A stretch of DNA of 55,290 bases from a virus. Numbering within the stretch: the first letter of the stretch is position 1; each line of letters opens with the position of its first letter. This document shows, piece by piece, positions 25,157 through 32,121 of this stretch. Position numbers and translations under genes: made by a program. The notes under the pieces were generated by a model. That model saw nothing but the letters and a program-made list of their open reading frames with translations. It did no database searches and was not told the origin of the DNA. Location of the stretch: positions 1 to 55,290 of IMG/VR virus record IMGVR_UViG_3300032006_000008; one strand, given 5' to 3'.

Positions 25157-25220
25157 ATGAGGCTAGGTATTGCCAGTAGATTGAAAAGCACAACAGTCTA
25201 TGTTATGGCTCTAGCCTCAT
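25157..25220 (+). ncRNA. Structured RNA element B2 (three-part rod)
   Basis: ATGAGGCTAG (25157-25166) pairs perfectly with CTAGCCTCAT (25211-25220). Inside, GCCA (25172-25175) pairs with TGGC (25206-25209) and TAGATTG (25177-25183) pairs with CAGTCTA (25194-25200) with one T-G pair, closing a 10-base loop AAAAGCACAA. It begins four bases after B1 and ends 25 bases before the next ATG. It has no T-loop or tRNA geometry and no T-run. Confidence 0.65.
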
Positions 25221-25245
25221 TTAACTAAAAAAGGAAGGAAAAATT

Positions 25246-25881
25246 ATGGGCTTTGATTGTTATGGATTAAATCCACAAATGAATGAAGAACCGCATCCAA
25301 GAATACACGAAATACTAGAAACATATGGTAAAAATGGAATGTTAGATTGGAGTTCTCCAATACCAAAAGATGTAACTGAAGAGTATTTCAAATTAACTGA
25401 CGAAAGAGATGAAGCAAATCCAGGAAGTTACTTTAGAAATAATGTATGGTGGTGGAGACCTTTATGGAATTTTGTATGTAATACTTGTGATGATTTCTTA
25501 AGTGAAAAAGATATGGAAGGTGGAAGTTATAATGATGGTAGAAAAATATCTAAGACTAAAGCTGTAAAGATAGGTAAAAGATTGTCTGAAAAATTGGCTG
25601 ATGGAACAGTTGATATGGTATGCAGAAGATATGAATTAGCAAAAGCAAGGGCAGATGTTCACAATAAAAAAGTTCAGAAAAATCTAGATAAGATAACAAA
25701 AGAATGCCAAGATAAGCATGGAAAAGATTTAGTTCCTGCTGATTACCCAGAGCCATTTAAAACTCTTTGGAAAGAAACGTATGATACTAAGTCTTGGGAT
25801 TCTGATTATCCTTTTCGCAAGGACAATATAGAAGATTTTGCAACATTCTGCTTACAGTCTGGAGGATTTGAGATATGTTAA
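25246..25881 (+). CDS. Conserved phage hypothetical protein (GFDCYGLNP)
   Basis: 211 residues. MGFDCYGLNP at the start and SYFRNNVWWWRPLWNFVC (about residues 64-81) are typical of a phage protein family found in many marine and enteric phages without known function. The C-terminal half is charged and helical, ending CLQSGGFEIC. RBS AAGGAAGG. It follows the structured RNA region and starts a new gene run. Confidence 0.75.
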   Translation: MGFDCYGLNPQMNEEPHPRIHEILETYGKNGMLDWSSPIPKDVTEEYFKLTDERDEANPGSYFRNNVWWWRPLWNFVCNTCDDFLSEKDMEGGSYNDGRKISKTKAVKIGKRLSEKLADGTVDMVCRRYELAKARADVHNKKVQKNLDKITKECQDKHGKDLVPADYPEPFKTLWKETYDTKSWDSDYPFRKDNIEDFATFCLQSGGFEIC

Positions 25882-26165
25882 ATGAAATGGAAAGAGCAGC
25901 TGATATGGAAGCAGATGAAATTAATGATGATGAAAAGTGGAAAATGGTATTTCACGAGTGTGGAGATACAACTGTTAATAATCTTATGCGAAAGTTTTCC
26001 GATAGGGCTATTAAGTCTAATCATAAACACGGCAATACAATTAACCAAGTAAATAAAAATCAAATAGAATGGGCAGTAGAAGCTTTAGAGGAAGCTATGG
26101 ATATGTGTGTCTATTTACAAAGGTTAATAGAAATGATGCTAGAAGAAAGGAATGTTGAACTATGA
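25875..26165 (+). CDS. Early helical protein
   Basis: 96 residues, all-helical and acidic: WAVEALEEAMDMCVYLQRLI near the C terminus. The EExxD...YLxRLI pattern is reminiscent of small all-alpha nucleotide pyrophosphohydrolase-like phage proteins, but the metal-binding set is not complete enough to call it. RBS GGAGGATTTGAG. It overlaps both neighbours. Confidence 0.65.
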   Translation: MLNEMERAADMEADEINDDEKWKMVFHECGDTTVNNLMRKFSDRAIKSNHKHGNTINQVNKNQIEWAVEALEEAMDMCVYLQRLIEMMLEERNVEL

Positions 26166-26380
26166 AAGTTAAAGAATTGATTGGTATGCTCAATACTCTA
26201 GAACTAGACGCAACAATAGATATGTCAAGTGATGAAGAAGGGAACAGTTATGGTGATATATCAAATGGATATGCTGAAGGTAAATTATTTAATGGTGAAA
26301 AAGTATATACTTTATATCCAAAGAACTCAGAGATGCCAGAAGATAGGTATCTAGAAATGAAAGGAGAGCAAAATGGGTAA
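26162..26380 (+). CDS. Conserved small phage protein (SSDEEGN motif)
   Basis: 72 residues. VKELIGMLNTLELDATIDMSSDEEGNSYGD matches a pattern recurring in small phage proteins of unknown role (VKxLIexL...DAxVxxSSDEEGN); quoted in parts: VKELIGMLNTLELDA, then MSSDEEGNSYGD. It starts inside the previous stop (ATGA). The product is acidic and probably cytoplasmic. Confidence 0.7.
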   Translation: MKVKELIGMLNTLELDATIDMSSDEEGNSYGDISNGYAEGKLFNGEKVYTLYPKNSEMPEDRYLEMKGEQNG

Positions 26381-26558
26381 AATGTCTGAATTAGCAATGT
26401 TACTAGAAAATGAAGACGAAAAAGGTCTTGTAGAATTTTTTGGTACATACGGATGGAAAAGAAAGGTTGCTGATATTGGTGGTCAGGAGTTTTTAAAAGC
26501 ATTTAATCAAATTAAAGATGAAAGGAAAAAGAATGCAGAAAAACAGAAGAATAAGTGA
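26373..26558 (+). CDS. Small hypothetical protein
   Basis: 61 residues, MGKMSELAMLLENEDEKGLV, with a basic helical C terminus (KDERKKNAEKQKNK). RBS AAAGGAGAGC. It overlaps the previous gene by eight bases and the next by 26. No recognised family. Confidence 0.6.
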   Translation: MGKMSELAMLLENEDEKGLVEFFGTYGWKRKVADIGGQEFLKAFNQIKDERKKNAEKQKNK

Positions 26559-26724
26559 CAGAAGAGGAAGTCCAGATAATATATTCTGGCAAACCTATCA
26601 AGAGTATTGCAATATGAAGCAACAAGATGAAATTATAAAATATCAAGTTGAAAATGAGCACCCAACAGATGCTGGGTCTGAAACTGGTATAGAATTGGAG
26701 CCTGGATATGAAAATAAAATCTAA
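26533..26724 (+). CDS. Small hypothetical protein
   Basis: 63 residues from ATG at 26533 (MQKNRRISDRRGSPDNIFWQ), chosen over the in-frame ATG at 26518 because AAAGGA sits at normal spacing before it. It has a basic N terminus and an acidic C terminus. It overlaps both neighbours. No recognised family. Confidence 0.6.
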   Translation: MQKNRRISDRRGSPDNIFWQTYQEYCNMKQQDEIIKYQVENEHPTDAGSETGIELEPGYENKI

Positions 26725-26965
26725 AACACTTTGGAATGGATTTGCCTCTATAAGCACCATTTTAATTGAAAGATGTAAAAGGAAAAAAGAGAATCTTGAA
26801 ATACAGCATGGTGATTCTATAATGGTAATACCGCTAGATAAATTAGATAGTCCTGATTGGATTCATAAAAAATCTTTTAAGGATAAATTTAAAAATAGGA
26901 AATATAGGTTATATAACTTTAAATTTGAGGAGACAAGGAATGTTAATCAAGAAAGCTTACTTTAA
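26708..26965 (+). CDS. Small hypothetical protein
   Basis: 85 residues, basic, with LEIQHGDSIMVIPLDKLDSP in the middle and KFKNRKYRLYNFKF at the C-terminal side. It overlaps the previous gene by 17 bases. It is followed at once by structured element C, whose stem begins at its stop codon. No recognised family. Confidence 0.6.
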   Translation: MKIKSKTLWNGFASISTILIERCKRKKENLEIQHGDSIMVIPLDKLDSPDWIHKKSFKDKFKNRKYRLYNFKFEETRNVNQESLL

Positions 26966-27031
26966 TTGGGGCTGGCTTCCTCTTGTTCATTTCCCTCATC
27001 CTCAATCCTCATCACAAAAGCTAGCCCCAAT
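26965..27031 (+). ncRNA. Structured RNA element C with CCTC-rich loop
   Basis: ATTGGGGCTGGCTT (26965-26978) pairs with AAGCTAGCCCCAAT (27018-27031): 14 bp with a single G-U pair. The 39-base loop is pyrimidine-rich and holds four CCTC words (26979, 26994, 27000, 27007), the core of the 16S anti-Shine-Dalgarno sequence. The next gene has AGAGGG as RBS (27041 region), which a loop CCTCT can pair with. It may control translation of the next gene or bind other RBSs. No T-run follows. Confidence 0.65.
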
Positions 27032-27049
27032 ATATAGAAGAGGGATATA

Positions 27050-27274
27050 ATGACAATAAAAGTAAATGAACTAGGAGTTCCGCTTAGCCCTAACACGCCT
27101 AGAGCAGGAGACTGGGTTACAGTTGAAGAATATCAAGATGAAACTCTTGTAATTAGAGACATTAATTATGATGATGCATCAATTGAAGTTGAACATATGG
27201 ATGGAAAAAGAAGTCATCATTTTTTTAGAGATATAATATATATCAGTAAGGAGTACTATGACCCGTCAAAATGA
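27050..27274 (+). CDS. Small hypothetical protein downstream of element C
   Basis: 74 residues. RAGDWVTVEEYQDETLVIRD and a beta-rich continuation suggest a small SH3-like barrel, but this is only a sequence impression. RBS AGAAGAGGG may be masked by the loop of element C. It overlaps the next gene by 17 bases. Confidence 0.65.
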   Translation: MTIKVNELGVPLSPNTPRAGDWVTVEEYQDETLVIRDINYDDASIEVEHMDGKRSHHFFRDIIYISKEYYDPSK

Positions 27275-27506
27275 AAAAACAGCTAAAATAATATTTTCTG
27301 AATCAGAAATAGAAAAACTAATATGGTCATTAACAGTTATTAAAACAATGAGATTACCAATTGAACCAGATTGGAAAGTTCCATATAAATCTTTACTAAA
27401 AGACCTTCAGAGAATAAAAGAAAATCTTGACAAAATTGAAACACCAGAAATGACAGAGGAGGAATTCTATGGTGAGAAAAAAAAATGTAAAAACTGCAAC
27501 GACTAA
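27258..27506 (+). CDS. Small hypothetical protein with C-terminal CxxC
   Basis: 82 residues, helical (SESEIEKLIWSLTVIKTMRL), ending in KKKCKNCND, a terminal CxxC that could bind metal with a partner. RBS AAGGAG. It overlaps the next gene by 38 bases. No recognised family. Confidence 0.65.
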   Translation: MTRQNEKTAKIIFSESEIEKLIWSLTVIKTMRLPIEPDWKVPYKSLLKDLQRIKENLDKIETPEMTEEEFYGEKKKCKNCND

Positions 27507-27717
27507 ACTAAAAGACCTTGAATTAGGAACTAAGTTTAAACTTGCTTGTAGTGATACAACTGGAATTTTAATAGAAAAAAGTATTGGAGCAGCTACAGTT
27601 ATTGTTATAGATGTTCCTAAAACCCCATCATTTATAAATAAAGATGGAAGCATTGACACATATTGGACTGGAAAAGTTAAATGGGGTCCTGATACAGAAG
27701 TGAGAGTTATAGAATGA
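27469..27717 (+). CDS. Small hypothetical protein
   Basis: 82 residues, beta-rich after a basic N terminus: LKDLELGTKFKLACSDTTGI and GAATVIVIDVPKTP. RBS GAGGAGGAATTCT is one of the strongest in the operon. It overlaps both neighbours. No recognised family. Confidence 0.65.
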   Translation: MVRKKNVKTATTKLKDLELGTKFKLACSDTTGILIEKSIGAATVIVIDVPKTPSFINKDGSIDTYWTGKVKWGPDTEVRVIE

Positions 27718-28085
27718 AGTGTCCAGTTTGTGGTTATTTGTATGGTAGTAACAAAAAGCAATCAGAGGATTTAGGTGAGATGATGAGGAAGAGAGGTGAA
27801 AAGACTAGAAAACTAATACAGAAAGTTCAAAGGGATATAGTTAAAAAAGTACCTTCAGATAGAACATTAAATTCATATTGGAAGTTTATAAAAGCAGTTG
27901 AACACATAGAAGATAGAGAATTAAGAAGAGGAATAAATGATTTTTACAAAGCCAATCACATAAACTATGGAAGAGGGTTAGCATATTTAAAAGCAATTAT
28001 AGTTAATAAACATCTAAACAAAGATAAACAAAAAGAATTAGAACGTAAACGGCTTGGCAGTACGCCACCATTAAGGGAGATATAA
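27714..28085 (+). CDS. Early hypothetical protein with N-terminal CPVC
   Basis: 123 residues. It starts MKCPVCGYLYG (C3, C6), one half of a zinc ribbon, then a basic helical region: YWKFIKAVEHIEDRELRRGI, NDFYKANHINYGRGLAYLKA. The pattern of a CxxC followed by a helical basic domain recalls small phage replication accessory proteins, but I cannot name it. It overlaps the previous gene by four bases. Confidence 0.65.
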   Translation: MKCPVCGYLYGSNKKQSEDLGEMMRKRGEKTRKLIQKVQRDIVKKVPSDRTLNSYWKFIKAVEHIEDRELRRGINDFYKANHINYGRGLAYLKAIIVNKHLNKDKQKELERKRLGSTPPLREI

Positions 28086-28086
28086 T

Positions 28087-28278
28087 ATGTTTATGGTATA
28101 TTGGAAAAAGATGCTAAAAGACAAAACAGATGCCCCAATGATGAGTTTTGATACTAGCATAGAAGCAAGAGCATATATTAAAGGGATAATAGATGCTATA
28201 AAAATCCATGTTGAAGGCACGGATGAAATTAAACTAATAAAAGAGTTTGAAGTGCGTGAGCACAGAACTCAGAAATAA
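28087..28278 (+). CDS. Small hypothetical protein
   Basis: 63 residues, MFMVYWKKMLKDKTDAPMMS, with an alpha/beta pattern (SFDTSIEARAYIKGIIDAIK; IKLIKEFEV). RBS GGGAGATATAAT. No recognised family. Confidence 0.65.
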   Translation: MFMVYWKKMLKDKTDAPMMSFDTSIEARAYIKGIIDAIKIHVEGTDEIKLIKEFEVREHRTQK

Positions 28279-28287
28279 GAGGATAAA

Positions 28288-29067
28288 ATGCAAAAAAGAG
28301 ATTGGAGAGTAGAAGATACTCTATTCCCTGTATTAGAAGTAGAAGCTATTGGTGGACCAGATGGGACAGTTGACATTCTAGATAAAACAGGATATAAATT
28401 CATAGTACGAGAAGATACTCATGAGGTTATTAGTTGCGTAACTAATGATTATAAATTAGTTGAAAATAAAACCTTATTTGAAAGTACTGATAAAATTGCC
28501 AAGAAACTTGGAGGTACTTTAGTAGAAGCTCGCAGCTTTAATAATAAAAAGACTGATTATAAATGGAGATTTAATAAGCCAGTCAAACTAGGAAAAGGTG
28601 AAGAACACAAGCCAGAAATAATGATTAGAAATAGTTATGATGCATCATGTGAAGTATCAATTATGGCTGGAGCCTTTAGATTAGTATGTTCTAATGGTAT
28701 GGTAATAGGCACAGTTCTTGATAATGTTTCTAATAGACATTCTGTATGGAATAAAAATCTTGAAGATATTGAAGACATGATTAATGACTCAGTAAAGAAA
28801 ATTACTGAATTATTAAATAGTGGATATGATTTAATGTCTACAAATAAACCTACCCAGAAACACATTAAAGAGTTGTTTAAGATATTTCCTACTCAAGCAA
28901 ACGAGCAATTAACTCAGTATTTAATAGCAAATAAACCAAAAACATTTTGGGATTTATACAATGCTGGGACATGGTTACTTAGTCATGGAATGAATAGAAA
29001 TGCTTGGTCAACAAATAAGCTTGAAGGAACTTTATTTAAAACAGTAAATAATTGGGCTAGAGCGTGA
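28288..29067 (+). CDS. DUF932 / TIGR03299-like phage-plasmid protein
   Basis: 259 residues. VEAIGGPDGTVDILDKTGYK, then PEIMIRNSYDASCEVSIMAG and FRLVCSNGMVIG are typical of the DUF932 family found in phages and plasmids next to replication and recombination genes. Its biochemical role is not established. The C-terminal part (WDLYNAGTWLLSHGMNRNAW) is also in family style. Its stop overlaps the GTG start of the methylase by four bases. Confidence 0.8.
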   Translation: MQKRDWRVEDTLFPVLEVEAIGGPDGTVDILDKTGYKFIVREDTHEVISCVTNDYKLVENKTLFESTDKIAKKLGGTLVEARSFNNKKTDYKWRFNKPVKLGKGEEHKPEIMIRNSYDASCEVSIMAGAFRLVCSNGMVIGTVLDNVSNRHSVWNKNLEDIEDMINDSVKKITELLNSGYDLMSTNKPTQKHIKELFKIFPTQANEQLTQYLIANKPKTFWDLYNAGTWLLSHGMNRNAWSTNKLEGTLFKTVNNWARA

Positions 29068-29903
29068 AACGAAGAGGAGATTGGTTAAAATGCCCCACTA
29101 TAATACCATATATAGGGGGCAAATACCAATTTAGTAGAACTCTTGTCCCATTGATGCCAAAGCATGACAGGTATGTTGAAGTGTTCGCAGGTGGATTATC
29201 CATGTTCTTTAGAAAGAAAAGTGCAAGAAGAAGTATAGTTAATGATGTTGATAAGAATTTGATTAATTTGTATATTTCCATACTTGAAAAGAATGAGGAA
29301 TTTAAGGAATACCTATTCTGGTATCCTAAGAGCAGAAGTCTCCACAAGATTCTAAATGACACCTTTGATAAGGAGTTAACGGATTTTGATTTACCTAATG
29401 GTAAAAGAGCTGCTGATTATTTCTATTTAATTAGAAATACTTTCAATAAGACTCTTGTTAATAATACAATGAGTACTGATGCATATTGGAACACAGATAT
29501 TTGGGAAGAATTAATGTATTCAAGAGAGAAATTAGATAATACGTTGATAGAAAATTTAGACTTTGAAACACTTATAGAAAAGCATTCTCCAGAAACAAAT
29601 GATTTTTGGTACTTAGACCCACCATATATAGTAGCAGATACAAGAAAATATTATACTCATAATTTCTCATATGAAGACCATGTAAGATTAAAGGAAAATA
29701 TAGATAAGATTCATAAAAGTGGTGCAAAATTTATGATAAGCTATGATGATAAAGAGGATGTTTATAATTTATACAGCGATTATAAAATTCATGCAATTCC
29801 AGTACAATACAATACAAATAGAGGAGAAGGAACGAAAGATAAACTTTACAACGAATTAGTTATAGTCAATTACGATATAACAGAACAACAGTCATTATTC
29901 TAG
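29064..29903 (+). CDS. D12-class N6-adenine DNA methyltransferase
   Basis: 279 residues from a GTG at 29064 that overlaps the previous stop (GTGA); no in-frame ATG precedes the conserved region. Motifs: PYIGGKYQ (15-22), which binds S-adenosylmethionine at the N terminus, VFAGGLSMFF (40-49) as the FxGxG-like motif, and DPPY (185-188) as the catalytic motif. This order is that of Dam/DpnM-type alpha-class enzymes. Such a methylase protects phage DNA from host restriction or marks it. No matching restriction gene is nearby. Confidence 0.92.
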   Translation: MKRRGDWLKCPTIIPYIGGKYQFSRTLVPLMPKHDRYVEVFAGGLSMFFRKKSARRSIVNDVDKNLINLYISILEKNEEFKEYLFWYPKSRSLHKILNDTFDKELTDFDLPNGKRAADYFYLIRNTFNKTLVNNTMSTDAYWNTDIWEELMYSREKLDNTLIENLDFETLIEKHSPETNDFWYLDPPYIVADTRKYYTHNFSYEDHVRLKENIDKIHKSGAKFMISYDDKEDVYNLYSDYKIHAIPVQYNTNRGEGTKDKLYNELVIVNYDITEQQSLF

Positions 29904-29915
29904 AAGGGAGATAGT

Positions 29916-31274
29916 ATGACAAAAAATAGTCCAATAGCAGAGCTACCCAGAGCTATAGACGCTGAGGAATCAGTAATTGGGTGCATATTGCTACACGGTG
30001 TTGATGTATATGAAGATGTACAGCCGTGGATAAAAAACGCAGAAGTTTTCTATAAAGAGATTCATCAAGAATTATGGAAAGCCTGCACATCTCTATACAA
30101 AGAAAATCAAACAATAGATATAATCACAGTTAAAGAAAAATTAAATGAAATGAAACTAAATTTAATAAATAAGGATGATTATGGGGCATATTATTTAACT
30201 GGACTAACTCAAGGTATTATAGGAAAGGCAAATATCAAGCATCACGCAAAGATAGTTTATGAAAAGTATGTACAAAGAAAGACAGCTGTAAGTTCATATT
30301 CATTATTTGATAAAGCAAGTGACAACTATAAAGATATACAGCAAGGATTAGTTGAACATGAAAGATTGATTGATGAATTAAAATCAATACAACCAACTAG
30401 AAGAAAAACAATTGACGATGTAATGGATGATACTATAGAAGCATTAGAAACATCAAATGATATTATACCCTTTGACTTTGAACCATTAGATATTTCATCT
30501 AGAGGAATGACAAGAAAAGAAATAACTATTCTTGGAGGTAGACCAGGGCATGGTAAAACTACCTTAATGATTAATATTATTTCCAAGTTAGTCTTATCAG
30601 GTAAAAAGGTAATGGTCTTTTCTAGGGAAATGAGTAAAGAAGAATTAATGAAAAAACTATTAATATTAGAAAGTAAGAATTTAGAATACTCAGCGTTAAG
30701 AAAACCAGAGATGACAGAGGATGAGCAACAACAGCTTGATAGAGCAATATTAGAAATACGTAGTAAGTATCGCAATTTGACCATCTATGATAACATAAGA
30801 ACCCTTAGCGAATCAATGCGGGAGATAAGTAGACATAAACCTGATGTTATTTTTGATGATTATGTCCAATTGATACAAGTAGATATAAATGGAAACAATG
30901 ATAGAAGGTTTCAGATAGAAACTATTATGATGGAATACAAATGGATAGTGAAAAAGATTAATGCTTCTGCATTTTTACTAAGTCAATTAAATAGAGAAAT
31001 AGAAAGAAGATTAGACCCAGAACCAAAATTAAGTGATTATGCAGAAAGTGGTGTAATTGAACAAGTTGCAGAAACAGCGATGTTTGTATTTTATGGATAT
31101 AATTTTGACCATGAAGAATATGGAAGAAATGAAAGTAAAATCATTGTAGCAAAATCTAGATATGGACAAATTGGACAATATGTAGTTGGATTTAATGGAG
31201 ATAGATGTAAATATTATAATAACCCTCAAGAAGCAGAAGATGAAATCACAGGACAAAGAAACTTATTGTCATAA
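29916..31274 (+). CDS. DnaB-like replicative helicase
   Basis: 452 residues. The N-terminal domain (AIDAEESVIGCILLHGVD) matches the DnaB N-terminal fold. The RecA-like motor has GGRPGHGKTT (Walker A, 208-216), VMVFSREMSKEELMKKL, VIFDDYVQLI (311-320, Walker B region) and LLSQLNREIERR. It unwinds DNA ahead of the fork. The phage has no recognisable polymerase or primase gene, so it probably recruits those from the host. RBS AAGGGAGATA. Confidence 0.95.
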   Translation: MTKNSPIAELPRAIDAEESVIGCILLHGVDVYEDVQPWIKNAEVFYKEIHQELWKACTSLYKENQTIDIITVKEKLNEMKLNLINKDDYGAYYLTGLTQGIIGKANIKHHAKIVYEKYVQRKTAVSSYSLFDKASDNYKDIQQGLVEHERLIDELKSIQPTRRKTIDDVMDDTIEALETSNDIIPFDFEPLDISSRGMTRKEITILGGRPGHGKTTLMINIISKLVLSGKKVMVFSREMSKEELMKKLLILESKNLEYSALRKPEMTEDEQQQLDRAILEIRSKYRNLTIYDNIRTLSESMREISRHKPDVIFDDYVQLIQVDINGNNDRRFQIETIMMEYKWIVKKINASAFLLSQLNREIERRLDPEPKLSDYAESGVIEQVAETAMFVFYGYNFDHEEYGRNESKIIVAKSRYGQIGQYVVGFNGDRCKYYNNPQEAEDEITGQRNLLS

Positions 31275-31719
31275 TACATTTGTAGGAATAGACCCAGGCG
31301 CAAGTGGTGGTATAGCTATGATACATGGAGATGAATGTGTTGCTTGGAAGTTTCCTAGAGACAGAAAACAATTAATAAAGATTATAAAAGCTATTAAAAG
31401 AACTAATAGAGTTAATAAGATTACTTGCTATATAGAAAATGTCCATGCATTTCCAACAGATGCTAGAAGTAGAGCATTTGCATTTGGAAAGAATTTTGGA
31501 GTTTGGCTCGGAATGTTGACTGCCTTTTCTTTATCTTACAATAAAGTTACCCCTTCTACTTGGCAGTCGCATTTTGGGTCTTTTCCAAAAGAAAAGAAAC
31601 ATAGGAAAAATGCTATTAAAGATATAGCAAAAGAAAGATTTCCTAACACCGATAAAATTACATTAGCAACAGCTGATGCAATACTAATAGCGTTATACGC
31701 AAAGGAGGAAAAATGTTAA
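31240..31719 (+). CDS. RuvC-like Holliday junction resolvase
   Basis: 159 residues from ATG at 31240 (MKSQDKETYC), overlapping the helicase gene by 35 bases; an upstream in-frame start is less likely because it would lengthen the overlap. RNaseH-fold motifs: VGIDPGASGG (Asp18), YIENVHAFP (Glu66), TPSTWQ, and HRKNAIKD ... ATADAILIAL (Asp146). These are the acidic residues of RuvC-type resolvases. It probably resolves branched DNA before packaging. Confidence 0.88.
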   Translation: MKSQDKETYCHNTFVGIDPGASGGIAMIHGDECVAWKFPRDRKQLIKIIKAIKRTNRVNKITCYIENVHAFPTDARSRAFAFGKNFGVWLGMLTAFSLSYNKVTPSTWQSHFGSFPKEKKHRKNAIKDIAKERFPNTDKITLATADAILIALYAKEEKC

Positions 31720-31961
31720 GTCAAAAAGGAAATACCAAATCTTGGTTTAAGATTGGAATAGAAGAGTTTTTATGCATAAAAGCAGATACAATTACAATGG
31801 ATGATGTTGGATTAAGATTAGATACTTTGGAAATAGATTTCTTTCCATTTAGATTTACGATAACACAACAAAATGGAGCACAAGTAACATTTGCAATTGA
31901 TTTCATATTAGCTCAATTTGCTTTTACTGTTTCTCTTGGAAGAGGTTTCAGATATGAGTAA
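31713..31961 (+). CDS. Small hypothetical protein
   Basis: 82 residues with hydrophobic beta stretches (LEIDFFPFRFTITQQNGAQV, TFAIDFILAQFAFTVSLGRG). RBS AAAGGAGG is strong. It overlaps the resolvase gene by seven bases and the next by eight. No recognised family. Confidence 0.65.
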   Translation: MLSQKGNTKSWFKIGIEEFLCIKADTITMDDVGLRLDTLEIDFFPFRFTITQQNGAQVTFAIDFILAQFAFTVSLGRGFRYE

Positions 31962-32121
31962 AGACTTATGGTTAAGAAAATTATTAAAACTAGCTCAAGA
32001 GAATATGGAAGAAGCTCTTCAGAAATCGTCTATAAATGAATGGGGGGAGTCTAAGGTTTATATGAAAATGGTTCAGCAAAGACTAAACGCTATGTCAGAC
32101 TACATTAAAGCAAAGAATTAA
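31954..32121 (+). CDS. Last early gene, small helical protein
   Basis: 55 residues from ATG at 31954 (MSKDLWLRKLLKLAQENMEE), chosen over an upstream in-frame start at 31918 because AAGAGG sits just before it. The product is helical and basic. Its stop codon (TAA) shares the bases TTAA with the stop of the convergent gene on the other strand. Confidence 0.6.
   Translation: MSKDLWLRKLLKLAQENMEEALQKSSINEWGESKVYMKMVQQRLNAMSDYIKAKN

Noticed and set aside
25157-25220. Element B2 considered as a tRNA
   Set aside because: The outer stem has ten pairs, there is no T-loop sequence, and no 7-base anticodon loop; the geometry does not fit.
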